In this document: positions 16,610 to 25,610 of the stretch, in pieces
How the letters are laid out: every line of letters starts with the position of its first letter
Numbering within the stretch: the first letter of the stretch is position 1
Source: JABCYV01 sp963729325
GTDB taxonomy: Bacteria > Acidobacteriota > Terriglobia > Terriglobales > Acidobacteriaceae
Assembly (NCBI GenBank): GCA_963729325.1
Contig: CAVSNS010000007.1
Span: forward strand, 1-64,000
DNA: 64,000 nt
Reading direction: 5' to 3'
Notes under the pieces: model-generated
Database searches by the model: none
Told to the model about the DNA's origin: nothing
What the model saw: only the letters and a program-made list of their open reading frames with translations
Program-made: the position numbers and the translations under genes

Positions 16610-17800
16610 ATGAGGCGCACGAGTCATCAGCACGGTAGCCTGAAACTGGCGGATCGCAGGAAAGGAAAGGTTTGGGAGTTCCGATGGAGAGAAGTCCAAA
16701 TCGACGGCTCGGTTTGTCGAAAGAACATCGTCGTCGGGACTCTGGAGGAATTTCCAACCGAATCGGCAGCGCAGTCTGCGGTCGATGCAATCCGTCTAAC
16801 GATCAACCGACAAACCCCGCAACAACTGCTCAAGAACGTGAGCGTCGAGACCCTCGTCAAGCACTACCAGGAGCACGAACTGCCGGACATTTTTTCAAAG
16901 CAGAAGCCAGCGACTGGAAGCTCAGACGAGCATCACAAGTCCTACTCCACGCAGTATGCCTACGACATTTACTTGAAAAAGTGGGTTCTTCCACGCTGGC
17001 GGTCATACCGTCTTTCCGAGGTGAAAGCGGTCGATGTCGAAGCGTGGTTGAAAACAATGCCGTTGGCACGTGGGAGCAGAGCCAAAATCAGGAATCTGAT
17101 GAGCGCCTTGTTTTCTCACGCAATTCGATGGGAGTGGACGGAACGAAACCCGATCAAGAGCGTACGTCAAAGTGCGAAGCGCATGAGGACGCCCGATGTC
17201 CTGACGCCCGACGAGATCATGGCACTGCTCAAAGAATTGCCAGAACCTCTCCGAACGGCGGCAGAACTGGACGCTTTCACCGGTTTGCGACGTGGAGAAC
17301 TGATCGGCCTGCAATGGGAGGATGTGGACTTCGAGAACCTCGTAATCCATGTTCGCCGTTCAGTCGTGATGATGGTCCAGGGCGCTCCGAAGACGGAAGC
17401 TTCCGCAAAGGATGTACCGCTCGACGCTGCTTTGGCCGAGTCTCTGCTCAAGCTGCGGCTGGTTGGTCCGTACAATCGCGAAACAGACTGGGTGTTTGCA
17501 TCGCCGACGATGAAAGGCAAACAACCGCTCTGGCCAGAAACTCTCTGGCGACGATACGGGCGACCGGCAGTGAAGGCGGCGAAGATCCAGAAGCGGGTCG
17601 GGTTCCACACCTTCCGTCACACGTACACAACTTTGCTGACTCAGAACAACGAGGAAGTGAAGGTGGTACAGGAGCTCCTACGTCATGCGAACAGTCGCAT
17701 TACGCTGGATCTTTACGCTCAGGCGGGAATGCCGAACAAGAGGCTGGCACAAAGCAAACTTGTTCGGATGGTGCTCAACAAGGGAGAGGCACTGGCCTAA
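16610..17800 (+). CDS. int: Tyrosine site-specific integrase of the ICE
   Basis: A 396-residue phage-type integrase. An N-terminal AP2-like arm-binding part (KVWEFRWREVQ) is followed by a SAM-like core-binding domain (about 78-185) and the catalytic domain. Active-site residues are all present: Arg227 (TGLRRGEL), Lys261, His333 and Arg336 (HTFRHTYTT), His359 (LLRHAN) and Tyr369 (LDLYAQAG). The ATG at 16610 has GGAGG 5 bases upstream. The stop lies 59 bases from the 3' end of tRNA-Asp, the usual spacing for an element integrated in that tRNA. Confidence 0.95.
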   Translation: MRRTSHQHGSLKLADRRKGKVWEFRWREVQIDGSVCRKNIVVGTLEEFPTESAAQSAVDAIRLTINRQTPQQLLKNVSVETLVKHYQEHELPDIFSKQKPATGSSDEHHKSYSTQYAYDIYLKKWVLPRWRSYRLSEVKAVDVEAWLKTMPLARGSRAKIRNLMSALFSHAIRWEWTERNPIKSVRQSAKRMRTPDVLTPDEIMALLKELPEPLRTAAELDAFTGLRRGELIGLQWEDVDFENLVIHVRRSVVMMVQGAPKTEASAKDVPLDAALAESLLKLRLVGPYNRETDWVFASPTMKGKQPLWPETLWRRYGRPAVKAAKIQKRVGFHTFRHTYTTLLTQNNEEVKVVQELLRHANSRITLDLYAQAGMPNKRLAQSKLVRMVLNKGEALA

Positions 17801-17858
17801 CTGGACCAAATTGGACCATGACGCAAATTGCCAATTCCTTGCAAGTGCTTGAAAGAAT

Positions 17859-17935
17859 TGGCGGGGACGACGGGACTCGAACCCGCGGCCTCTGCCGTGA
17901 CAGGGCAGCGTTCTAACCAACTGAACTACGTCCCC
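17859..17935 (-). tRNA. tRNA-Asp (GTC), CCA encoded; ICE integration site
   Basis: A cloverleaf reads on the minus strand with acceptor GGGGACG/CGTCCCC, D-arm AGTTCAGTTGGTTAGA, anticodon loop CTGTCAC (GTC), T-loop GGTTCGAGTC, discriminator G and an encoded CCA at 17859-17861. The integrase gene faces its 3' end, so the last bases of the tRNA are the likely crossover site and keep the gene intact. Confidence 0.95.
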
Positions 17936-18406
17936 ACGAGAGCACAACCTACCAGCCGGTAAGGTTTTTACATGACATTAGCTGAAGTGAGCACCCAAAC
18001 ATTTTTTCGTTTGGTTTCAGTTTTGGCGTCAGTTGCTTCTTGGAGAAGCAGGTGTCAGTATAGCAGCTTGCTCGAGCTCCTGCCGATCCCTCTCTAGCGC
18101 GTTGAACGAGAAGAGTTTCTCAACGGCTGCCGCTTTATGCCCGGGCACCAGGTGCCGCGTCGCCGGGTCATCTGAATTTTCTAAGTAAGTCAGCCGCAGC
18201 AAGCAGATCCAATCCGGTCATAAACTCCTTTGTGAATATGAATGCGTTTCTCAGTCCGCTGGCACAGAACGGATCGTCAGCAAAGGGCTCCCCGATGTTC
18301 GACACGATACATGTGGGCGGACCTATCGAAAGGTTGTCAAGGTTCGGAGCCACACGCTTTACGAGATTGAAATTCTCTTCTTGGACGAAACTTATATTTC
18401 TCGCCG
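17936..18406. other. Intergenic region just outside the ICE right end
   Basis: About 470 bases upstream of tRNA-Asp. It should contain the tRNA promoter. Short open frames on both strands show no domain or ribosome site. Nothing else was recognised. Confidence 0.4.
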
Positions 18407-18736
18407 GTGTTCGAAATAGCGTGTTCCGCGTGTCTTCGCGCTGCAACACTGCGCCTGTTGGGAAGGAGCAGGGATCTGGTGCGAACCGTTTTGCTATTAC
18501 GTCTTCAGGACTGTCAACCTAAGGGTCAATGTTCGGCGAGCCCGGCGCAATTCCAGCTTCAGTCAAATGAGAGGAGGATTATTCAGATGGTCGCTGGCGG
18601 AGTCAGTCCCAGGGACATTGCCCGTCGACTGGAGATCAAGGAAATCGAGGTCAATGCGTCTCTCAACAGCATTTTTGAAAAACTCGCTACCTCCGGCCGG
18701 CTGGAAATGCTATCTCATAAAGCGACTTCAAGATAG
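18407..18736 (+). CDS. LuxR-type helix-turn-helix fragment
   Basis: The C-terminal 55 residues read as a GerE/LuxR DNA-binding domain: SNERRIIQMVAGGVSPRDIA, RRLEIKEIEVNASLNSIFEK, then LATSGRLEML. The canonical turn and the recognition-helix pattern are recognisable but degraded. The N-terminal half of the frame is Cys/Arg/Leu-rich and resembles no receiver or sensor domain. The true start may be further in, or the gene may be a remnant of a response regulator. No partner kinase is adjacent. Confidence 0.4.
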   Translation: MFEIACSACLRAATLRLLGRSRDLVRTVLLLRLQDCQPKGQCSASPAQFQLQSNERRIIQMVAGGVSPRDIARRLEIKEIEVNASLNSIFEKLATSGRLEMLSHKATSR

Positions 18737-18876
18737 AGATTGCAGATCGCTACTATAAACGACCGTTGATCGCTGAACACCGTTCGTGACGACATGTAAG
18801 GTAAGAGACCGGCGATTGGCAAGCGATGCAATAGATTGCTTTGACCATTGTGCTACGCCAAGAAACAAAACCGTCG

Positions 18877-20064
18877 ATGGAACCGAAAGTGCTGCCGCCC
18901 ACAAAAGACGAACACGAGGTAGGTGACAATCTTCCCAACCCGCTATTGAACCCGATGTTAAATCCCACACTCGGTAGGAATCTCGGGCGTTGGGCAGACG
19001 TATACTACTCAACCCCACCCGAAAAGCGCGAACAGGCGATATTCGAACTTTTGCGTGAATTGGAAAGCCCAGGGAAGCCTAAGCGCGAAGATGAACCTAC
19101 AGTAACAGCGGAGAATCAGGAAAAAATACACACCGAGAGCCAGAATAAGGCGCTCGTCTGTCCGACTTGCCTGCACGAGACCCTTGCCCATCAACACTTC
19201 TGTGGTCTATGTGGCGTCGCACTGACAGCAAGCGAAAATAGCGATCCCGGGCAACAAACGACCACATCCGCCCCACAGTTCTACCCACCGCCCATCGACC
19301 AACAATGGAACGTTTGGCGGTGGCGCCAAGAGAAGGGGTTGGCGCACTCCCGCACGCCCCACCAAAAAATCCAATCGTGGAAATACGTGGCAATCGTAAT
19401 CATCACAATCGCCGCCATCGTCTTCTATTGGCAGTGGCGGATGCATTCGCAAATTACAGACCGGACAAACGCTAATCGCATGGATACAGCAACTTCCACG
19501 ATTTCGAAACAGGTAACCACGCAACGGTCCAGTGCAGCGTCTGCCGATCGCAAGGCGGAAAATAGGGCCTCAGCGCATTCGGTAGCCGAGTTATCCGACA
19601 AGCCAAAGCCCGCCGCCGGAAAGCCATTCGCATGCAGAGAAGATCATTTAGAAAGTTGCTCGGTCGCTGAGCTGTACAACAGAACTGTCATCCTAGCAAA
19701 CATAATTGACGCCGCCTTCATCGACTATGACAGGCAGGTGGCACGATTGCGGATGGACGCCAAAGCCCATGAGAATGACTCTGCAAAGCAGAAGGAGGAG
19801 CGTCTCAGGAACAGCAACCGCTATGCTCAATTGCGCGAAAATCTGTGGCTCCGGTCGTACGTAGCCAACCAGAAGATTGATGCGCTCAAATATCGGAGCG
19901 AATTATTGCGGCGAGCGGCGGAGCCGAGATTAGAAAATAAAAGGCTTCTTCATGCCTATAAAAATCCGCGCTTGTGCTTAGACTTGCATTATGTTGCGGA
20001 AGATCTGCGCAGACTTGCAGCAAAACTGCCAAGGCTCCACCCATCGCAGACTCTACCTTCCTAA
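18877..20064 (+). CDS. Zinc-ribbon membrane protein, lineage-specific, unknown function
   Basis: A 395-residue protein started at the ATG at 18877. The N-terminus is a short Asn-Pro-rich stretch (NPLLNPMLNPTLGRNLGRWA) leading into a helix (EKREQAIFELLRELE). A zinc ribbon uses Cys95, Cys98, Cys109 and Cys112 (CPTC...CGLC). One membrane helix follows at about 168-188 (YVAIVIITIAAIVFYWQW), then a Ser/Thr linker and a helical charged C-terminal domain with CREDHLESCS. It resembles acidobacterial proteins that combine a ribbon, a single helix and an extracytoplasmic helical domain. Role unknown. Confidence 0.65.
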   Translation: MEPKVLPPTKDEHEVGDNLPNPLLNPMLNPTLGRNLGRWADVYYSTPPEKREQAIFELLRELESPGKPKREDEPTVTAENQEKIHTESQNKALVCPTCLHETLAHQHFCGLCGVALTASENSDPGQQTTTSAPQFYPPPIDQQWNVWRWRQEKGLAHSRTPHQKIQSWKYVAIVIITIAAIVFYWQWRMHSQITDRTNANRMDTATSTISKQVTTQRSSAASADRKAENRASAHSVAELSDKPKPAAGKPFACREDHLESCSVAELYNRTVILANIIDAAFIDYDRQVARLRMDAKAHENDSAKQKEERLRNSNRYAQLRENLWLRSYVANQKIDALKYRSELLRRAAEPRLENKRLLHAYKNPRLCLDLHYVAEDLRRLAAKLPRLHPSQTLPS

Positions 20065-20486
20065 TAAAAGAGAACTGGCGGTCAAACTTCCGGGTTGCCG
20101 ACTAGTACTAAGCCGCTGGCGCGGCGGACGCTACGCGTGTTGCCGGCTCGAAGTTGGTCTTCGAATAAGCCTTGTCGCTCAACTCGAAGCGCCGTATGAT
20201 TAGCCGCCATGTTAAATGTAGACTACCTGGCACGGAAACTAACCTTGAGTGTCCGATTGTCAAGAAAAACGCTATTCAAATCCCATAGCTAACCGCGTCC
20301 GCCGCGAACGCCAGCGGCTTCCTACTTGCCTCCTCATCGAAAACGCCTCGGGTTCCAACTCGTCTTGCTGGAAACTTTTGTGCCGAGGCGTTTCCGATCA
20401 AGGCTAGCGACCATCCATGCACAACCGTGGCATCGCTACAGCTTTTCCTTCGGACTATTCTATTCGGACTATAATGACGCGCACGG
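20065..20486. other. Intergenic region with a long stem-loop
   Basis: No supported gene. It contains the 11-base inverted repeat at 20341-20393 and a TATTCGGACT-type short direct repeat at about 20455-20475, next to the kinase promoter side. Confidence 0.45.
20341..20393. repeat. 11-base perfect inverted repeat enclosing a smaller stem
   Basis: AAACGCCTCGG at 20341-20351 pairs with CCGAGGCGTTT at 20383-20393. Inside, TTCCA pairs with TGGAA. The nested stems could form a structured RNA leader or be the ends of a small mobile repeat. No T-run follows, so a simple terminator is unlikely. Confidence 0.6.
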
Positions 20487-23132
20487 ATGACCCTCACCTC
20501 TGGCACAAAACTCGGGCCCTACGAGATCCAAGCGCCGCTCGGGGCTGGCGGTATGGGAGAAGTGTACCGGGCACGAGACACGCGTCTTGAACGCGCCGTT
20601 GCCATCAAGATTCTTTCTGCTCATCTCTGCCAGAATGCCGAGGCCAGGGATCGCTTTGATCGCGAAGCGCGGGCGATCTCTTCTTTAAGTCATCCCAACA
20701 TCTGCCACCTCTACGATGTGGGCGAGCAGGACGGGATCAGCTATCTGGTCATGGAATATTTGGAAGGCGAGACGCTGGGGGATCGCTTGCACAAAGGGCC
20801 CCTACCGCTGGAGCAGGTATTAAAGGTGGGAGCAGAGATCTGCGACGGACTTGAGAAAGCGCATCGTAGCGGGGTGGTGCATCGCGATTTGAAGCCGAGC
20901 AACATCATGCTCACCAAGACAGGCGCCAAGCTGATGGACTTTGGCCTGGCAAAGCCGGCGGTTGCTGCGGTTGGAGCGGGTTCGTCTTCGGATCCGATGG
21001 CAACGATGTCACGGCCACTGACGGCAGACGGAACGATAGTTGGAACCTTCCAGTACATGTCACCGGAGCAGGTGGAAGGGAAGGAGGCTGACGCTCGATC
21101 GGACATCTTTGCGCTGGGGGCGGTGCTGTATGAAATGATCACGGGCAAGCGGGCGTTTGAGGGAAAGACGACGGCCAGTACGATTGCCGCGATCATGGCC
21201 GCTGAGCCAAAGCCCATATCAGCGCTTCACCCGATGTCTCCTCCCGTGCTTGAGCATGTAATGCAGGCTTGTCTCGCGAAAGATCCGGATGAGAGGTTGC
21301 AGACCGCACACGACGTCAAACTGCAGCTTCAGTGGATCGTGCACTCCGGCGCGCAGACCGGCGCGTCGGTCCACCCGCTGGCAGAGCGCGTAAGTCAGAC
21401 GCGATTGGCTTGGCTATTTGCCGGTTTGTTGTTGCTCGTCGTGGTTGGAGGCGGCTCGGCCTGGTGGGTTCGTGCTCACCAGACGGTGCCAGCGCTGTAC
21501 TTTAACAGTCCTGTGTCTTTCGCCGCGAACGATGTCGCGCTGTCCCCAGATGGGCGAACCGTGGCCCTCGTCGCCTATTCGGATCAGGCCAATAAGTATG
21601 TGCTGTGGACGTACGAAGTCGGCGGCCGTGGGACGAATACGGTACAAGGAACTGAGGGCGCATCGCACCCGTTCTGGTCGCCTGATGGCCGATCGATCGG
21701 ATTTTTTGCGGACGGGAAGCTCAAGAAGGTAGAAGTTTCTTCGGGGAGAGCAGCTCAAGTGTTATGCGATGCCCCAAACGGTCGTGGTGGCAGTTGGAAT
21801 AGGGATGGAGTAATTCTCTTTTCCCCGCACGTGGACGGAGGAGTTTACCGCGTCTCCTCTGCCGGCGGCTTTTCGACGGCGGTAACCAAGCCGGACGCAT
21901 CCGTCTCTAGCCACCGATGGCCGAGCTTCCTGCCGGACGGACGACACTTCCTTTATCTAGCTGCGAACTTTGGAGGAGAATTCGAAAAAAACGCGATATT
22001 TGTTGGCTCCCTGGATTCTCATGAGACGCGGTTTATCGTGGGCGCAAGTTCAAATGCGGTCTATGCCGATCCCGGCTACCTGCTGTATGTGCGTGACAAC
22101 GCTTTGGTCGCACAACGCTTCGACCCTCGCACCTACACCCTGAGTGGGGAACCGCGCACGATCAGCGACGAGGTGCAATACTTCCCACAGACTGACTTGG
22201 CTCTTTTCGGTGTGGCCGCTAATCAGACCCTGGTGGTGCAAACTGGCAAAGGCGCGGACAAGTCCCAATTCCTTTGGTTTGATCGGGGCGGGAAACAGGT
22301 AGGTGCCGTAGGACCCTCGGGATTGTTTGCGAATCCGGCGGTCTCGCCAGACGGTCGGCGGGTGGCGTTCGAACAAACGGACAGGGATGGGCGACACGTG
22401 GATATCTGGATCCACGAGTTGGCAAGCGATGTAGTGGGAAGGCTCACCTTCGGTCCGGGGCTGAATGAACTTCCCGTCTGGAGTCCCGATGGCAAAGAAG
22501 TCGTGTTTGGAGGCCTGCGAAAGTCCTCGTGGGCCTTACTCGATAAAAAAGCGGACGGATCCGGCTCAGAGCGGATGATTGGCGATTCGATCCCCTCCGT
22601 AGAAGGTCCTAGCGACTGGTCGCGTGACGGTAAGTACCTGCTCAGCTTTAAGACCGGAGAGCTGTGGTATGTGTCGATATCGGATCGGCAACCGAAGCCG
22701 CTGCTACAGGGAAACTGGGCCGTTCGGAACGCACAGTTTTCGCCGGACGGAAAATGGATAGCATACTCCTCAAGCGAAACTGGGAACTCGGAAATCTACG
22801 TTTCACCATTTCCGAATGCCGACAGCAAATGGCAGGTGTCCAGGGGAGGTGGACAGGAGCCGCGCTGGAGGCGAGACGGAAAGGAGCTATTCTACTTGTC
22901 GGCGGAAGGAAAGATGATGGCCGTGTCAGTCAGGGCAGGCGGCAACTTCGAAGCTGGTTCGCCGGTGACACTGTTTAAAGCACACTTGCGACAGCCAATT
23001 TCGGTGCTTGACCGGGTTTCTTATGATGTCACCGCCGATGGCCAGAGATTCCTGATCAACACCAAGGTGGACGAGCCGAATGCGGCGCCTTTGTCCGTTA
23101 TTCTGAATTGGGCGACCGAAATGGAGAGATAG
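20487..23132 (+). CDS. Membrane Ser/Thr protein kinase with extracytoplasmic PD40 propeller
   Basis: An 881-residue receptor-type kinase. The PknB-like domain (about 11-282) has the glycine loop GAGGMGEVY, Lys41 in VAIKI, the catalytic HRDLKPSN with Asp134, DFG at 151-153 and the activation segment MSPEQ. One membrane helix (about 308-327) leads to a C-terminal beta-propeller made of repeated SPDGR or SPDGK blades (for example at about 352, 398, 480, 624 and 753). Such fusions are expanded in Acidobacteria. The propeller is probably the sensor and the kinase the cytoplasmic output. No interruption; the ATG at 20487 precedes the kinase start by a normal distance. Confidence 0.92.
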   Translation: MTLTSGTKLGPYEIQAPLGAGGMGEVYRARDTRLERAVAIKILSAHLCQNAEARDRFDREARAISSLSHPNICHLYDVGEQDGISYLVMEYLEGETLGDRLHKGPLPLEQVLKVGAEICDGLEKAHRSGVVHRDLKPSNIMLTKTGAKLMDFGLAKPAVAAVGAGSSSDPMATMSRPLTADGTIVGTFQYMSPEQVEGKEADARSDIFALGAVLYEMITGKRAFEGKTTASTIAAIMAAEPKPISALHPMSPPVLEHVMQACLAKDPDERLQTAHDVKLQLQWIVHSGAQTGASVHPLAERVSQTRLAWLFAGLLLLVVVGGGSAWWVRAHQTVPALYFNSPVSFAANDVALSPDGRTVALVAYSDQANKYVLWTYEVGGRGTNTVQGTEGASHPFWSPDGRSIGFFADGKLKKVEVSSGRAAQVLCDAPNGRGGSWNRDGVILFSPHVDGGVYRVSSAGGFSTAVTKPDASVSSHRWPSFLPDGRHFLYLAANFGGEFEKNAIFVGSLDSHETRFIVGASSNAVYADPGYLLYVRDNALVAQRFDPRTYTLSGEPRTISDEVQYFPQTDLALFGVAANQTLVVQTGKGADKSQFLWFDRGGKQVGAVGPSGLFANPAVSPDGRRVAFEQTDRDGRHVDIWIHELASDVVGRLTFGPGLNELPVWSPDGKEVVFGGLRKSSWALLDKKADGSGSERMIGDSIPSVEGPSDWSRDGKYLLSFKTGELWYVSISDRQPKPLLQGNWAVRNAQFSPDGKWIAYSSSETGNSEIYVSPFPNADSKWQVSRGGGQEPRWRRDGKELFYLSAEGKMMAVSVRAGGNFEAGSPVTLFKAHLRQPISVLDRVSYDVTADGQRFLINTKVDEPNAAPLSVILNWATEMER

Positions 23133-23567
23133 TTGAAGTTGGAAGCAGCCCCGTAGGAAGTTGGAGTGATTTGCAAAGACCGCATGAGTCCATGATTTCC
23201 ACCCCATGCTCAACAAATCTAGCATTGCAAGTTCGTCTGCACTGAAGCGTGTTTGACCCGCGCTCGCTGCTCGCTACGGCTACACTAAAGCCAACCTTTT
23301 TTTCCAACAATCAATCGATGCGTCTCGGCATTGCGCTCGGATGACGGGCAAACAGGAAGTAATGCCTCCCGGATTGGTCCCGAGAAACGCGCTCTCTTTA
23401 CCCGAGGCTGAGTTCCAGAGTGGCCGACAACCCACGCCTGATCCAGCATTGTGTGTGCTGGCAGGCGCCGGGCCATGCATGCGGAGCAGAGCATCCCGAA
23501 GCCGGGACGCCCGGCGAGCGGCTACACGACCCCGAACGCCGGAGTTCTCAAACGTCAGCAATGCAGC
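23133..23567. other. Intergenic region, nothing recognised
   Basis: About 435 bases between the convergent kinase and DUF4386 genes. The open frames are Arg/Pro/Ser-rich shadows. No terminator hairpin with a T-run, repeat or RNA was seen. Confidence 0.4.
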
Positions 23568-24278
23568 CTAAGCAGCTGCGGACGGTGACGCTGCGCCCAC
23601 CGCTTGCGGCTTGGCGCCCTTGATCACCAGCCAGAACATGAACGCCAGCTCCCCGAAGAAGGCGGGCTGGGAGTAGGTGTCCACCTTGTTCTGATATTGC
23701 GGCAACAGTACGCCCGTAAGGCTCAGGATCACCCAGGCAAGGCCGGCGATGGCGAGCCAGACGCCCAGGAACCGCGGCAGGAATCGCGACCTGTACACAA
23801 GCAGCCCGAGGGGAAAGAGCCACAGACCCCAAAATATTTCGGCGACAACAAATCCGTAACGATGCAGATTGAGGAACAGCATAGCCAGAGCATCCCGCTG
23901 AGGCTTTTCGAATGTGGACAGGAAGTCAGCCCCGCGCACGAGGACGAGGGCAGCGATTGAATTCAGCTCATTCAGAAACGCTATCGGGACCGAGACCACA
24001 ATCAATATCACCATGAGCGAGGCGTGCCGCCGGTTGACCCCCTTGAGCAGGTCGTATAAAGCCAGGGCCACGAAGATAAAACCGGCCATGCCGATGAGTT
24101 CGCCCGCGACGCCGAGGCGAAAGAGCGTCTCGGAGGCCGCGATGTTGTTGGCCGTCGCCGCTGCGTTTCCGTGAACGATCAGCTTGCCGGGGACATAGGC
24201 CATGGCGAAGAAGCCAACTATTGAAGTGAGTAGATAGAGCAAGCCTGCGAATCTGCCTGGGTTCTTGGCGGAACTCAT
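23568..24278 (-). CDS. DUF4386 family membrane protein
   Basis: A 236-residue protein with about six hydrophobic helices (LYLLTSIVGFFAMAYVPGKL, ELIGMAGFIFVALALYDLL, ASLMVILIVVSVPIAFLNEL, WGLWLFPLGLLVYRSRFLP, WLAIAGLAWVILSLTGVLL, FFGELAFMFWLVIKG). The N-terminal RFAGLLYLLTSIVGFFA and the LGVWLAIAGLAW stretch match the DUF4386 pattern. Function of the family is unknown. It stands alone, with its start about 265 bases from the divergent PEP-mutase family gene. Confidence 0.8.
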   Translation of the reverse strand: MSSAKNPGRFAGLLYLLTSIVGFFAMAYVPGKLIVHGNAAATANNIAASETLFRLGVAGELIGMAGFIFVALALYDLLKGVNRRHASLMVILIVVSVPIAFLNELNSIAALVLVRGADFLSTFEKPQRDALAMLFLNLHRYGFVVAEIFWGLWLFPLGLLVYRSRFLPRFLGVWLAIAGLAWVILSLTGVLLPQYQNKVDTYSQPAFFGELAFMFWLVIKGAKPQAVGAASPSAAA

Positions 24279-24543
24279 GTGTCCTCGCTTGTGAAAGTCC
24301 AGCCGTAGATACGCGGAGGGCTGTCAAAATGTTTCGTCACGCGACGAAAATCAGCCGGGATTAGGGATATCCGCGGAGGCCCAGCATCCTGGCTGCGGAG
24401 ATCTCCTAGCCAAGCGCAGAATATACTTGATGGGTGAGGGCTGCCGGTTCCGGGGCGCGACCTGCGATTAGCGGCCGCATGGGTGGCGCTAAAGACGCGA
24501 ACAGCGCAAGTACCCTCGAGACTTGCATGATCAGGTGATCGCC

Positions 24544-25365
24544 ATGTCGACACAAGCTGAAAAGGGACGAGCCTTCCGGGCACTCCATGAGCGTGACCGC
24601 GCTTTCATCATTCCCAATCCCTGGGACATCGGTACCGCGCGTCTGCTGGCGCAACTGGGTTTTGAGGCGCTGGCAACGACCAGCATGGGGTATGCCTTTT
24701 CCGCCGGGCAGCGTGACAACACGATCGAGCGTCCCCGGGTGATGGAGCACGTGGCGGCCATCGCGGCAGCTACGGACCTGCCGGTGAGCGCCGATCTGGA
24801 GAACGGCTTTGGCGACGCGCCGGAAGTCGTCGCGGAAACCCTCCGGCTTGCGGCGGCGGCCGGAGTTGTCGGCGGATCCATCGAAGATGCTAGCGGGCAT
24901 CCGAACGATCCGATCTATGATCTGGAGCATTCAGCAGAGAGAGTTCGCGCCGCAGCAGAGGTGGCGCGGGGTCTTCCTTTTACTTTCACACTGACCGGAC
25001 GGGCGGAGAATTACTTGCATGGGCGGCCGGATTTGAAAGATACGATCAGGCGGCTGCAAGCCTATCAAGAGGCGGGTGCCGATGTTCTGTATGCGCCGGG
25101 ACTTGCCAGCAAGGACGAGATTGCGGCAGTAGTCAGCTCCGTGGATCGTCCGGTAAACGTCGTGATGGGACTACAAGGCGTGCAACTGAGTCTAAATGTT
25201 CTGTCGGAGATGGGGGTCAGGCGTGTCAGCGTGGGCAGCGCTCTCTGTCGCGCCGCTCTCGGCGCTTTTCTTCGCGCCGCGCGTGAGATGCGTGAGCATG
25301 GAACTTTCGGCTTTGCCAATGACGCGGCGAGCACTCGCGAGATTACCGCCATGCTGGCGGCATGA
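24544..25365 (+). CDS. Isocitrate lyase/PEP mutase superfamily enzyme
   Basis: A 273-residue TIM-barrel protein of the PEP mutase/2-methylisocitrate lyase superfamily. Seen are IIPNPWDIGTARLL near the start, VSADLENGFGD (metal-binding acidic motif), GSIEDASGHPNDPIYD and ADVLYAPGLASKDEIA near the end of the barrel. AGGTGATC precedes the ATG at 24544. Close homologues cleave or isomerise C-C or C-P bonds in small carboxylates such as oxaloacetate or methylisocitrate. The substrate cannot be fixed from sequence, and no prp or phosphonate genes are nearby. Confidence 0.85.
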   Translation: MSTQAEKGRAFRALHERDRAFIIPNPWDIGTARLLAQLGFEALATTSMGYAFSAGQRDNTIERPRVMEHVAAIAAATDLPVSADLENGFGDAPEVVAETLRLAAAAGVVGGSIEDASGHPNDPIYDLEHSAERVRAAAEVARGLPFTFTLTGRAENYLHGRPDLKDTIRRLQAYQEAGADVLYAPGLASKDEIAAVVSSVDRPVNVVMGLQGVQLSLNVLSEMGVRRVSVGSALCRAALGAFLRAAREMREHGTFGFANDAASTREITAMLAA

Positions 25366-25401
25366 CGCAGGTCGATCGGAATGTTGGACCAGACAATTGA
25401 A

Positions 25402-25491
25402 TGGCGGAGAGAGAGGGATTCGAACCCCCGATACCCGTTAAGGTATACACGCTTTCGAGGCGCGCGCCTTCAGCCACTCGGCCATCTCTCC
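25402..25491 (-). tRNA. tRNA-Ser (CGA), CCA encoded
   Basis: A class II cloverleaf on the minus strand: acceptor GGAGAGA/TCTCTCC, anticodon loop CTCGAAA (CGA), a long variable arm around TATACCTTAACGGGTAT, T-loop GGTTCGAATC and an encoded CCA at 25402-25404. No integrase is adjacent. Confidence 0.95.
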
Positions 25492-25610
25492 GCTTCGGGT
25501 TCTACCTCAATCAGGATAGCAAATCAGTGGAAGGTTACGCCCACCCTATCATCTGTGCACGCGTGAACGATCCACCCACTTTCGATTGGCGGATGCCGTA
25601 GCGATAATTT

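Noticed and set aside
16672..17916. 414-codon plus-strand frame
   Set aside because: Overlaps int in another frame and runs into tRNA-Asp; composition is Arg/Gly/Thr-rich and no domain is seen.
25402..25491. tRNA-Ser as a second integration site
   Set aside because: No integrase, attachment repeat or change in gene content is seen around it.
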